Source: Stenotrophomonas maltophilia (GTDB lineage: Bacteria > Pseudomonadota > Gammaproteobacteria > Xanthomonadales > Xanthomonadaceae). From it: a DNA stretch of 64,000 bases. This document shows positions 1 to 8,021 of this stretch, one piece after another; position 1 is the stretch's first letter, and each line of letters starts with the position of its first letter. The position numbers were made by a program, and so were the translations under genes. The DNA is taken from assembly GCF_002799155.1 (NCBI RefSeq), contig NZ_NERD01000002.1, forward strand, positions 2,914,001-2,978,000. Direction: 5' to 3'. Under the pieces are notes generated by a model, which saw only the letters and a program-made list of their open reading frames with translations, searched no databases and was not told the DNA's origin.

Positions 1-237
1 CGCGCCTGCCTGCGCGTGGACGATGACGGCCCCGGCATCGCCGAGGCTGACCACGAAAAGGTGATGCGCCCGTTCACCCGCTTGGATGACAGCCGCAGCC
101 GTGACACCGGCGGCTTCGGCCTGGGCCTGGCCATCGTCGGCCGTATTGCAGCCCGCCACGGCGGCGAGCTGCGCATCAGCCGCGCCACGCTGGGCGGCGC
201 ACGCCTGGAAATGCACTGGCCGCTGGCTGCCAGCTGA
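1..237 (+). CDS. Sensor histidine kinase, C-terminal part (5' truncated by window edge)
   Basis: The frame is open from base 1 and ends with TGA at 235-237, so only the end of the gene is present. The visible 78 residues are the ATP-binding (HATPase_c) end of a histidine kinase: a G1-box DDDGPGI, then a G2-box region GGFGLGLAIV, then the last strand. The family autophosphorylates a histidine and passes the phosphate to a response regulator, which must lie to the left of the window. The next gene on the same strand encodes a MipA-type outer-membrane protein 140 bases away, a pairing often seen with two-component operons, so it may be a target. Signal and partner cannot be read from this fragment. 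Confidence 0.9.
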   Translation, partial: RACLRVDDDGPGIAEADHEKVMRPFTRLDDSRSRDTGGFGLGLAIVGRIAARHGGELRISRATLGGARLEMHWPLAAS

Positions 238-377
238 ACGCGCTGGGCCGCGATTACAGTTGATTACAACTCCCGCACAACTGCGGACGGATCGGTCGCC
301 GGCGTATCGCCACGCTGGCGACCCTGCAGCACTCGCCGGATGCGCGCGCTGCTTTCCTCCCATTGTCGAGAGTTTCC

Positions 378-1178
378 ATGTCCCAGCTTCGCCGTTCCCC
401 CACCCTGCTCTGCCTGGCGCTGTTGCCACTGCTTGCCACGCCGATCGCCCACGCCAAGGATGACCACTGGACCTTCGAGCTCGCCGCCGGCGGTGGCGTG
501 ACCCCGCGCTACAGCGGCAGCGAGGAATATCGTGCGACGCCGTCGCTGTCCTTCGATGTCACCTCGCCGGGGGGCTGGTTTCTGGGCACCAGTGGCATCG
601 GCTGGGGCACCGCCCTCGGCGAGCACACCCGCGTGCGCGCCTACGTCGGCGGCAGCGGCATCCGCAAGGACAAGGACTCCCTGCTCGGCGGCTCGGACTT
701 CCTGCGCGGCATGGGCGATATCGATACCCGTCCCCTGGTCGGTGTCTCGGCTGGTTATACGCTGGGCGAGGCCGTGCTGAGCGGCTCCTGGCAGTTCACC
801 CGCAAGGACGAGGACAAGGCCGAGAACGGCCTGGCCACCCAGCAGATCCATCTGAACCTGACCCTGCCGCTGTTCGACCTGGCTGGCGGTGTGGTCAGCG
901 GCAGCGTGTCCACCGACTACGGCAACCGCGGCTACATGCAGACCTGGTACGGCGTCAGCCCAGAACAGGCGGCGCGAACCGGCTTCGCCGAGCACAAACC
1001 GAAGGCCGGCCTGGTCAGCGCCGGTGTCGGCCTGAAGTGGAGCCACCGCGTGGGCCGCAACGGCAACTGGTATATCTCGGCCGAAGGCACGCGCCTGCTC
1101 GGCGATGCGGCCAACAGCCCGATCGTGCAGAAGCCCAACCAGTTCGGGCTGATGAGCGGGTATACGCACCGCTTCTGA
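378..1178 (+). CDS. MipA/OmpV family outer-membrane protein
   Basis: 266 residues. ATG 378 is chosen over the in-frame TTG at 363 because it starts directly on a signal peptide (basic MSQLRR, hydrophobic core, AHA cleavage motif near residue 24). The mature part has alternating amphipathic strands, an early GGGVTPRYSGS segment and a C-terminal aromatic residue (YTHRF), all typical of outer-membrane beta-barrels of the MipA/OmpV family. In E. coli MipA is a scaffold for peptidoglycan enzymes; in other bacteria family members respond to metals or antimicrobials. The specific role here is not readable. It follows a sensor-kinase gene on the same strand. Confidence 0.85.
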   Translation: MSQLRRSPTLLCLALLPLLATPIAHAKDDHWTFELAAGGGVTPRYSGSEEYRATPSLSFDVTSPGGWFLGTSGIGWGTALGEHTRVRAYVGGSGIRKDKDSLLGGSDFLRGMGDIDTRPLVGVSAGYTLGEAVLSGSWQFTRKDEDKAENGLATQQIHLNLTLPLFDLAGGVVSGSVSTDYGNRGYMQTWYGVSPEQAARTGFAEHKPKAGLVSAGVGLKWSHRVGRNGNWYISAEGTRLLGDAANSPIVQKPNQFGLMSGYTHRF

Positions 1179-1182
1179 GAAG

Positions 1183-1206
1183 TCGCCGGGCATGGCCCGG
1201 CGCTAC
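1183..1206 (-). repeat. GTAG-headed REP palindrome (SMAG-like)
   Basis: On the minus strand this reads GTAGCGCCGGGC, a short centre, then GCCCGGCG: a stem-loop with the GTAG head. It lies between the convergent mipA-like gene and clpB. Confidence 0.7.
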
Positions 1207-1216
1207 CGGAGAAAAC

Positions 1217-1242
1217 GGGGCGCTGCGGTCAGGCAGCGCCCC
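1217..1242 (-). terminator. Rho-independent terminator after clpB
   Basis: A perfect 10 bp stem (GGGGCGCTGC / GCAGCGCCCC) with a 6-base loop begins 8 bases after the clpB stop. On the minus strand it is followed by GTTTTCT. On the plus strand no T-run follows, so it serves clpB. Confidence 0.75.
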
Positions 1243-1249
1243 GATGGAC

Positions 1250-3835
1250 TCACGCCTTGGCGAACACCAGGTGGCCACCATCATTTCCGACTTCGATGGT
1301 GTCGCCGTTGACGAAGGCGCCGGACAGGATCTTCTGCGCCAACGGGTTCTCCAGCTGCGCCTGGATCGCGCGCTTCAACGGGCGCGCACCATACACCGGA
1401 TCGAAGCCAACGTTGCCAAGCAGGTCGAACGCTGCGTCGGACACCATCAGCTTCAAGCCACGCTCGGCCAGGCGCTTCTCCAGGCCACGCATCTGGATGC
1501 GCGCGATCTGCTTGATCTGCTGCTTGTCCAGCGGATGGAACACCACGATGTCGTCCAGGCGGTTGATGAACTCCGGACGGAAGTGCGCCTGCACCACGCC
1601 CATCACTGCCGCCTTCATCTGCGTGTAGGCCTCCGGGCTGTCGTCGGCGCTCATGTCCTGGATCTGGTGCGAGCCCAGGTTCGAGGTCATCACGATGACG
1701 GTGTTGCGGAAGTCCACGGTGCGGCCCTGGCCATCGGTCAGGCGGCCATCGTCCAGTACCTGCAGCAGGATGTTGAACACATCCGGATGTGCCTTCTCTA
1801 CTTCGTCCAGCAGGATCAGCGAGTACGGACGGCGACGCACGGCCTCGGTCAGGTAACCGCCTTCCTCGTAGCCGACGTAGCCCGGGGGCGCGCCGATCAA
1901 GCGGGCGACGCTGTGCTTCTCCATGAACTCGCTCATGTCGATGCGGATCATGGCGTCGGCACTGTCGAACAGGAACTCGGCCAGCGACTTGCACAGTTCG
2001 GTCTTGCCGACACCGGTCGGGCCGAGGAACAGGAACGAACCGGCCGGGCGATTCGGATCGGACAGGCCCGCACGCGAACGGCGCACGGCATCGGAGACAA
2101 CCTTGATCGCTTCCTCCTGGCCGACCACGCGGTTGTGCAGCACCTCTTCCATGCGCAGCAGCTTGTCGCGCTCGCCTTCGAGCATCTTGTTGACCGGAAT
2201 GCCGGTCCAGCGCGACACGACCTCGGCAATCTCCTCGTCGGTCACGCGGTCCTGCACCAGCTTGAAGTCCTTGTGCTCGGCTTCCTGGGCGGCGGCCAGC
2301 TGCTTTTCCAGCTGCGGCAGCAGGCCGTACTGGATCTCGCTCATCTTGGCGAAATCCTGGCGGCGCTGCGCGGCTTCCAGCTCCAGCTTGGCCTGCTCGA
2401 CCTGCTCCTTGATCCTGGTTGCACCCTGCAGCGCGGCCTTCTCCGACTTCCAGATTTCATTGAGGTCGGAGAACTCGCGCTCCAGCGCCTCGATATCGTT
2501 CTCCAGATCGGCCAGGCGCTGCCGCGAGGCCTCGTCCTTTTCCTTCTTCAGCATCTCGCGCTGGATCTTCAGCTGGATCACCCGGCGTTCCAGGCGGTCC
2601 AGTTCCTCCGGCTTGGAGTCGATCTCCATGCGCAGGCGCGAGGCGGCCTCGTCCATCAGGTCGATGGCCTTGTCCGGCAGCTGGCGGTCGGTGATGTAAC
2701 GGTTGGACAACGTGGCGGCAGCGACGATGGCCGGGTCGGTGATCTCCACCCCGTGATGCAGGGCGTACTTTTCCTTCAGCCCACGCAGGATGGCGATGGT
2801 GTCCTCCACCGACGGCTCACCCACGAACACCTTCTGGAAGCGGCGCTCCAGCGCGGCATCCTTCTCGATGTACTTGCGGTACTCGTCCAGCGTGGTCGCG
2901 CCGATGCAGTGCAGCTCACCGCGTGCCAACGCCGGCTTCAGCATGTTGCCGGCATCCATCGCGCCGTCGGCCTTGCCGGCGCCGACCATGGTGTGCAGTT
3001 CGTCGATGAACAGGATGATCTGGCCTTCGTTCTTGGCCAGGTCGTTGAGCACGCCCTTCAGGCGCTCCTCGAATTCGCCACGGAACTTGGCACCGGCGAT
3101 CAGCGCGCCCATGTCCAGCGACAGCACCCGCTTGCCGCGCAGGCCCTCGGGCACTTCGTCGTTGATGATGCGCTGGGCCAGGCCTTCCACGATCGCGGTC
3201 TTGCCCACGCCGGGTTCGCCGATCAGCACCGGGTTGTTCTTGGTCCGGCGCTGCAGCACCTGGATGGTGCGGCGGATTTCCTCGTCACGGCCGATCACCG
3301 GGTCGAGCTTGCCGCTCTCGGCACGCGCGGTCAGGTCGATGGTGTATTTCTCCAGCGCCTGCCGCTGCTCCTCTGCATTCTCCGACTGCACGTTCTCGCC
3401 GCCGCGCAGCTTGTCGATCGCGGCCTGCAGGCGGGTCTTGTCGGCACCGGCGGCGCGCAGCGCCATGCCCAGCGTGCCGCCATCCTCCAGCGACGCCAGC
3501 ACGAACCACTCGCTGGCAATGAAGGCATCCCCGTGCTGCTGGGCCAGCTTGTCGGTCTGGTTCAGCAGGCGCCCCAGGTCATTGCCCATCGAGACGTTGC
3601 CGGCCTGGCCGGACACCTTGGGCAGTGCGTCCAGCGCCTCGGTCAGGCGCTCGCGCAGCACCGGCACGTTCACCCCGGCCTGGGCCAGCAACGGGCGCGT
3701 GCTGCCGCCCTGCTGGTCCAGCAGGGCGCTGAACAAGTGAACCGGTTCGATGATGCTGTTGTCGCGGCCCACGGCCAGCGACTGTGCGTCTGCCAGCGCC
3801 TGCTGGAAACGCGAGGTGAGCTTGTCCATCCGCAT
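1250..3835 (-). CDS. clpB: ATP-dependent disaggregase ClpB
   Basis: 861 residues, the normal ClpB length. ClpB is a cytosolic hexameric Hsp100 ATPase that pulls polypeptides out of aggregates together with DnaK. Visible parts in order: an N-terminal Clp_N repeat domain; a first AAA+ module with Walker [14 protein letters not shown] and Walker B ILFIDELH; the long charged coiled-coil middle domain (about residues 400-540) that separates ClpB from ClpA; a second AAA+ module with [10 protein letters not shown]; and the C-terminal D2-small domain. ATG 3835 has GAGG about 8 bases upstream. A sigma-32-type promoter lies about 50-80 bases upstream and a terminator follows, so the gene is probably a monocistronic heat-shock unit. 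Confidence 0.98.
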   Translation of the reverse strand: MRMDKLTSRFQQALADAQSLAVGRDNSIIEPVHLFSALLDQQGGSTRPLLAQAGVNVPVLRERLTEALDALPKVSGQAGNVSMGNDLGRLLNQTDKLAQQHGDAFIASEWFVLASLEDGGTLGMALRAAGADKTRLQAAIDKLRGGENVQSENAEEQRQALEKYTIDLTARAESGKLDPVIGRDEEIRRTIQVLQRRTKNNPVLIGEPGVGKTAIVEGLAQRIINDEVPEGLRGKRVLSLDMGALIAGAKFRGEFEERLKGVLNDLAKNEGQIILFIDELHTMVGAGKADGAMDAGNMLKPALARGELHCIGATTLDEYRKYIEKDAALERRFQKVFVGEPSVEDTIAILRGLKEKYALHHGVEITDPAIVAAATLSNRYITDRQLPDKAIDLMDEAASRLRMEIDSKPEELDRLERRVIQLKIQREMLKKEKDEASRQRLADLENDIEALEREFSDLNEIWKSEKAALQGATRIKEQVEQAKLELEAAQRRQDFAKMSEIQYGLLPQLEKQLAAAQEAEHKDFKLVQDRVTDEEIAEVVSRWTGIPVNKMLEGERDKLLRMEEVLHNRVVGQEEAIKVVSDAVRRSRAGLSDPNRPAGSFLFLGPTGVGKTELCKSLAEFLFDSADAMIRIDMSEFMEKHSVARLIGAPPGYVGYEEGGYLTEAVRRRPYSLILLDEVEKAHPDVFNILLQVLDDGRLTDGQGRTVDFRNTVIVMTSNLGSHQIQDMSADDSPEAYTQMKAAVMGVVQAHFRPEFINRLDDIVVFHPLDKQQIKQIARIQMRGLEKRLAERGLKLMVSDAAFDLLGNVGFDPVYGARPLKRAIQAQLENPLAQKILSGAFVNGDTIEVGNDGGHLVFAKA

Positions 3836-3885
3836 TGCGAAACCTCATCGGTCATCTGGGCCGGCCCGCGCCGGCGACGCTGGAA

Positions 3886-3913
3886 AGATGCGGCTGCCCC
3901 ACCCCGTTTCAAG
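3886..3913 (-). promoter_or_regulatory. Putative sigma-32 (heat-shock) promoter of clpB
   Basis: On the minus strand CTTGAAA (3913-3907) is followed after 13 bases by CCGCATCT (3893-3886). The RpoH consensus in gamma-proteobacteria is CTTGAAA, 11-16 bases, CCCCATNT, so the -35 is exact and the -10 differs at one position. It sits 51 bases upstream of the clpB ATG. Confidence 0.8.
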
Positions 3914-4016
3914 GGTGACTGCGACTGCACCCCGAGGCCGGTCAGCCTGCGGCCAGCATGCCGGAGCGGGTGTGGTCGGCGCGTTGATCCCGATCAGTTT
4001 CGTGCTGTGGACGGGC

Positions 4017-4838
4017 TCAGCGGGTGATCGCGCTGCGGATCGCCCGCAGCTGCTGCTTGACCGCCTGCGCCTGCGCCGCGTCCATGCGCAGCAGGGCCTT
4101 CTGGCCGATCGAGCGCGACTGCAGGGCGGAATCGACGAAGCGATAGCGGCCGCGGTCATCGCGCTGCACCAGCGGTGCCTGGGCCAGTTCCGGGGTGTCC
4201 AGCAGATGGTCGATCACCGCCAGCAGGCGATCATTGAAGTACGAGTCCGGCCGACCCAGGTCGACGTAGGCCTGCTGGATCAGCGGATAGAAGCGCTTGT
4301 AAGCGGTAGCCGCTGCCGCCGGGTCCAGCGCAGTGAATGCGTGCACATAGGGCGCATAGCGCGCCGCGTTGCTGGCGGCGATGCGTTCACCGCCTTCCCC
4401 CGGCTCGACCTGCAGGTTGCCCGGCAGCGGGCGCGCGGCCAGCGCGGTCGGCGGCACGCTGGGTTTGTCCAGGTTGTCGACCTGGGTGACCAGGCGCTGG
4501 ATCAGATGGTCGCGCAGCAGCAGGGTCAGCGGCCCCTCCCCTTGGAACAGCTGGCCCAGCGCACCCCATGCCGCGGCATCGCTGTCCGCCAGTTTCGGCA
4601 GCGCCGGGTCGGCAGCGGCCTCGGTATCCAGCGGATGCCGGATCGTTGGGGGTGCTGGCGCGGGCTCTACGGCTGCCGTCGGTTGTGGCGGTGCACTGGT
4701 ACTGGCGGGGGTTGATTGCACCGGCACCGAAACACCGTCTGCCAGGCTCTTGAGCTGATCGCGGAACAACCAGCCTCCCGCGCCGCCAATCACCACCACG
4801 CCCAATATCCAGGGCCATACCGCCTTTCCACTCTGCAT
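4017..4838 (-). CDS. DUF3014 domain protein, membrane-anchored
   Basis: 273 residues from ATG 4838. An in-frame upstream start at 4892 exists, but MQSGKAVWPW starts right before the single membrane helix (WPWILGVVVIGGAGGWLF). After the helix comes a Pro/Ala/Thr-rich linker (about residues 30-70), then a conserved globular domain rich in LPKLADSD..WG, LRDHLIQRLVTQVDNL and PFYPLIQQAYVDLG-like segments that matches the DUF3014 pattern as I remember it. The orientation suggests a short cytosolic N-terminus and a periplasmic domain. Function is unknown. It lies upstream of clpB on the same strand but is separated from it by the heat-shock promoter. Confidence 0.75.
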   Translation of the reverse strand: MQSGKAVWPWILGVVVIGGAGGWLFRDQLKSLADGVSVPVQSTPASTSAPPQPTAAVEPAPAPPTIRHPLDTEAAADPALPKLADSDAAAWGALGQLFQGEGPLTLLLRDHLIQRLVTQVDNLDKPSVPPTALAARPLPGNLQVEPGEGGERIAASNAARYAPYVHAFTALDPAAAATAYKRFYPLIQQAYVDLGRPDSYFNDRLLAVIDHLLDTPELAQAPLVQRDDRGRYRFVDSALQSRSIGQKALLRMDAAQAQAVKQQLRAIRSAITR

Positions 4839-5006
4839 GATGCAGCACCTCGTTTCACACGCATGGAGAAGGTGTGACCCCACCCATTCCAACGGGTTCC
4901 CCGCCTGTTCCGCTGCCGTTCGGGTTCAGGCACGCGCAGTCCATGCTCACGCCTGCTTTGCACTGCCCGCGCGAGGCTGTGAGTCCTGTCCCGTGGAGAC
5001 ACTGCC

Positions 5007-5717
5007 ATGCAGTACGCGCTGTATTACTGGACCGGCATCCAGGGCCGCGGTGAATTCGTGCGGCTGGCGCTGGAAGATGCCGGCGCCGACTACATCGACA
5101 TGGCGCGGGTGCACGGCGATGCGGTGATGCAGGCGTTTCTCGATGGCAGCAGCGAGGGTCCGCAACCCTTCGCGCCGCCGTTCCTGAAGGCGGGCCGCCA
5201 GGTCATCGCGCAGGTCGCGGCCATCCTGGATTTCCTCGGCCCGACGCTGGACCTGGTGCCGCAGGCGGCCTCACGGCGGGTGCAGGCGCTGCAACTGCAG
5301 CTGACCATTGCCGACCTGGTGGCCGAGGTGCACGACACCCACCACCCGATCGCTGCATCGAAGTACTACGAAGAGCAGAAGACCGAAGCCAAGGCGCGGG
5401 CCGCGTCCCTGCGCAGCGAGCGGCTGCCCAAGTTCCTGGGCTATTTCGAACAGGCGCTGGCCGCCAATGGTGGCCGCCATGCGCTGCGCGAGCACTCCTA
5501 TGTGGACCTGTCGCTGTTCCAGCTGCTGAGCGGGCTGGACTACATGTTCCCGCGCCGCATGCAGGCGCTGGCCCCCACCCTGCCCCTGCTGCGTGCGCTG
5601 CAGGAGCGGGTGGCGAAGCGGCCGAACATCGCTACCTATCTGGGCTCGGAACGGCGCTTGGCATTCAACACCAATGGCATCTTCCGCCACTACCCGGAGC
5701 TGGACGCCGAACGGTAA
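5007..5717 (+). CDS. Glutathione S-transferase family protein
   Basis: 236 residues from ATG 5007. The N-terminus (YALYYWTGIQGRGEFVRLAL) has the thioredoxin-like GST fold pattern, with Tyr near position 7 and the Arg-Gly motif of sigma/alpha-like GSTs. The rest is an all-helical C-terminal domain with a YVDLSLFQLL segment. GSTs conjugate glutathione to electrophiles or act as peroxidases in the cytosol; the substrate cannot be told. It stands alone, convergent with the NCS2 permease gene. Confidence 0.85.
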   Translation: MQYALYYWTGIQGRGEFVRLALEDAGADYIDMARVHGDAVMQAFLDGSSEGPQPFAPPFLKAGRQVIAQVAAILDFLGPTLDLVPQAASRRVQALQLQLTIADLVAEVHDTHHPIAASKYYEEQKTEAKARAASLRSERLPKFLGYFEQALAANGGRHALREHSYVDLSLFQLLSGLDYMFPRRMQALAPTLPLLRALQERVAKRPNIATYLGSERRLAFNTNGIFRHYPELDAER

Positions 5718-5771
5718 TTCCGCCGCCTGCAGCTTCCCCCTGCAGAGCCGTGCGATGCACGGCGTCACCGG

Positions 5772-7382
5772 TCAATGGTCGGTGCGATCGCCCAGCGGCT
5801 CCACCGCCTGCTTCTGCAGCGACAGCAGGCCCAGCAGCAGCGCCAATGCCACGTAGGCGCCGGCGAACTGCCAGCTGATGATGCGTGCCAGCCCATCCAG
5901 GTCCCACGGCAGGTAGATGCCACCGCGCGGATCCACCGAGTGGATCAGGCCGAACAGGGTCAGACCGGCGGCCACCAGCAGGAAGCCGCAGGCACGGCGC
6001 AGGCGGCCATCGACCATCGCCGCTACCGCCGAGATCCACAGCATCGAGGTGATGATGAAGCCGTTGCCGAGGGTGAAGATCACCGCCAGCTCAGGCAGTC
6101 CGTGGCCATCCAGTTTGGTCAGCAACTGCGGCAGCTGGTCCGGCGCGATCCAGCCCGGGGCCTTGATCGCCAGCAGGTACGCCACCGACGGCAGGAAACC
6201 GAACACCATCGCGCCGGCGTGGTGGCGCGGCGTAGCCTGGAACGCCTGGGTGGTGATGTCGATGGCCACGTACACGATGATCGGTGCCAGCACCGCCAGC
6301 GGCAGCCACTGCACCAGCCCTGAGATGATGCCCAGCATGCCGCCGATGCCGACGAACAGGCCGGTCAGCAGGGTGTAGCCGCTGCGCGCGCCCATGTGCT
6401 TGTACGCCGGCTGGCCGATGTACGGCGTGGTCTGCGCCACGCCACCGCAGACACCGGCCACCAGCGTGGCCACCGCTTCCACCAGCAGGATGTCGCGGGT
6501 GCGGTAGTCATCACCGGCCGCGCGTGCGCTCTCGGACACGTTGATGCCGCCGACCACCATCAGCAGGCCGAACGGCAGCAGCAACGGCAGGTAGGTCATC
6601 GCGGTGGGCAGGCCATCGAGGAAGCCCAGCGTCGGCAGCGGCAGCACCACCTGCGGCGGCACCCACTCCGGCACGTGGAAGCCCGGTGCGCCAAGCCCGG
6701 CCAGGCCAAGGCCGTAATACAGCACGGTGCCGAACACGAAGGCCAGCAGCACGCCGGGGCCACGCACCGGCAGCTTGCCCTTGGCGATCAGCACATACAG
6801 CAGCAGGCCCAGCGTGGTGAAGCCGACCAGCGGCGAGCGCAGCGTCTCCAGCAATGGCAGCAGCCCCATCAGCACCAAGGCGATGCCGGCGATGGAACCC
6901 AGCAGCGCAGCACGCGGCAGCGCGCGGGTGACCGCCTCGCCGAAGAACGAAAGCACCAGCTTGAGCACGCCCATGATCACCAGCGCGGCCATGCCCAGCT
7001 GCCAGGTGGCGATGCCCGCGGCATGCGGATCCATGCCCTGCTGCTTGAAGGCCACGAAGGCCGGGCCGAGCACCAGCAGCGCCATGCCGATGCTGGTGGG
7101 TGCGTCCAGGCCCAGCGGCATGGCGGTGACATCGTCGCGGCCGGTACGCGCGGCCAGCCGGCGCGCCATCAGGGTGTACAGCAGGTTGCCGACCAGCACG
7201 CCGAATGCGGTGCCGGGGAACATGCGGCCGAACACCACGTCGGCGGGGAACTGGAAGATCCCGACCAGGGCCATGGCGATGAAGCCAAGGATGGAAAGGT
7301 TGTCGACGACCAGGCCGAAGAAGCCATTGACGTCGCCGGCGACGAACCAGCGACGCGATGCGGCGGAAGCGGGAGCGGACAT
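5772..7382 (-). CDS. NCS2-like (xanthine/uracil type) permease
   Basis: 536 residues, inner membrane, with 12 or more hydrophobic segments. It resembles the NCS2/azgA-like branch: an early NGFFGLVVDNLSIL segment, FGVLVGNLLYTLMARRLA, GRDDVTAMPLGLDAPTS, and a late GGVAQTTPYIGQPAYKHMGAR segment. Family members usually import purines or uracil with protons; some relatives have unknown substrates. The open frame extends upstream to 7658, but ATG 7382 gives the protein start expected from the fold. No Shine-Dalgarno is visible. A run of ten G lies 13 bases upstream of the ATG. Substrate unknown. Confidence 0.75.
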   Translation of the reverse strand: MSAPASAASRRWFVAGDVNGFFGLVVDNLSILGFIAMALVGIFQFPADVVFGRMFPGTAFGVLVGNLLYTLMARRLAARTGRDDVTAMPLGLDAPTSIGMALLVLGPAFVAFKQQGMDPHAAGIATWQLGMAALVIMGVLKLVLSFFGEAVTRALPRAALLGSIAGIALVLMGLLPLLETLRSPLVGFTTLGLLLYVLIAKGKLPVRGPGVLLAFVFGTVLYYGLGLAGLGAPGFHVPEWVPPQVVLPLPTLGFLDGLPTAMTYLPLLLPFGLLMVVGGINVSESARAAGDDYRTRDILLVEAVATLVAGVCGGVAQTTPYIGQPAYKHMGARSGYTLLTGLFVGIGGMLGIISGLVQWLPLAVLAPIIVYVAIDITTQAFQATPRHHAGAMVFGFLPSVAYLLAIKAPGWIAPDQLPQLLTKLDGHGLPELAVIFTLGNGFIITSMLWISAVAAMVDGRLRRACGFLLVAAGLTLFGLIHSVDPRGGIYLPWDLDGLARIISWQFAGAYVALALLLGLLSLQKQAVEPLGDRTDH

Positions 7383-7394
7383 GGAAGGGGCGGT

Positions 7395-7404
7395 GGGGGG
7401 GGGG
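7395..7404. repeat. G10 homopolymer in the permease 5' leader
   Basis: Ten consecutive G on the plus strand (C on the coding strand) lie 13 to 22 bases upstream of the permease ATG at 7382. It is long enough for slipped-strand changes in leader length. No other regulatory element is clear in this leader. Confidence 0.6.
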
Positions 7405-7523
7405 ACCGCCGATGGTAGGCCCAGCGGGGCCAGCGCGCCAATTCCGTCGTGGAATGATGGGTTCCAGCCAACGGCGGGGCCCCTCGTGGCGGGGTGGTCG
7501 CGGACAGCGGGGTTATTGGAGTA

Positions 7524-7629
7524 GGCCGTGCGGGGTGGGCTGCGCAGGACACGCCGTAAACCCGTCCATGGGGGCTCGATGGCGCCATCCATGGCGCCAA
7601 CGGTCCTGCGCAGCCCATCCCGACCGGCC
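7524..7629. repeat. Long-hairpin repeat, copy A (three-copy family)
   Basis: The outer arms CGGGGTGGGCTGCGCAGGAC (7531-7550) and GTCCTGCGCAGCCCATCCCG (7603-7622) are complementary at 19 of 20 positions and pairing continues to GGCC at both ends. The interior holds two small hairpins around CCATGG and a GGCGCC..GGCGCC stem. Related copies are at 7843-7944 and 53989-54091. Confidence 0.75.
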
Positions 7630-7700
7630 CCTGACAGTTTCCTGCGCGTGCCAGCCACGGAAGAGAATCAAAAGATCAAAAGCAAAGGCAGGCGCTCGTT

Positions 7701-7817
7701 GTAGAGCCGAACCCATGCTCGGCTGCTGTACGCGAAGCCTCTGAGCCGAGCATGGCTCGGCTCTACAGAAGATCATTTCGATCATTCTTGCGTTATCCAC
7801 GCATGGCGTGGATCTAC
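7701..7817. repeat. Cluster of three GTAG-headed REPs
   Basis: 7701-7723 reads GTAGAGCCGA..GCTCGGC on plus. 7745-7766 is the same type inverted (ending CTAC). 7796-7817 is TCCACGCATGGCGTGGATCTAC, also inverted. Together with copies A and B they fill most of the 640-base gap between the permease and poxB, in which I see no gene. Confidence 0.7.
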
Positions 7818-7842
7818 CGGCAGATCGCGATGATCTGTCGAA

Positions 7843-7944
7843 GGCGGGGTGGGTCCGGTTGCGGGGGCGTGAGCCGCATGGATGCGGCGACCGAGCTTAC
7901 ATGGATGTACTTGCAGCGTTCCCCGCAACCGGACCCACCCCGCC
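7843..7944. repeat. Long-hairpin repeat, copy B (three-copy family)
   Basis: The arms at 7843-7866 and 7921-7944 are perfectly complementary over 24 bases (GGCGGGGTGGGTCCGGTTGC... outward). Between them lie hairpins GCCGCA-TGGA-TGCGGC and TACA-TGGA-TGTA, joined by CGACCGAGCT. The same layout with different stem bases occurs in copies A and C. Confidence 0.85.
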
Positions 7945-8021
7945 ATCCCTCAGCAAACCAGCTTCTGCTCTGGCTCTGGCTCTTAGCGGGTGCAGGGCGC
8001 AGCCCTGCATCGACCAACCCA

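Noticed and set aside
1037..4027. 996-codon open frame antisense to clpB
   Set aside because: It runs opposite a complete ClpB with all motifs. Long antisense frames are expected in high-GC DNA, and its translation is low-complexity His/Gln/Leu/Val-rich.
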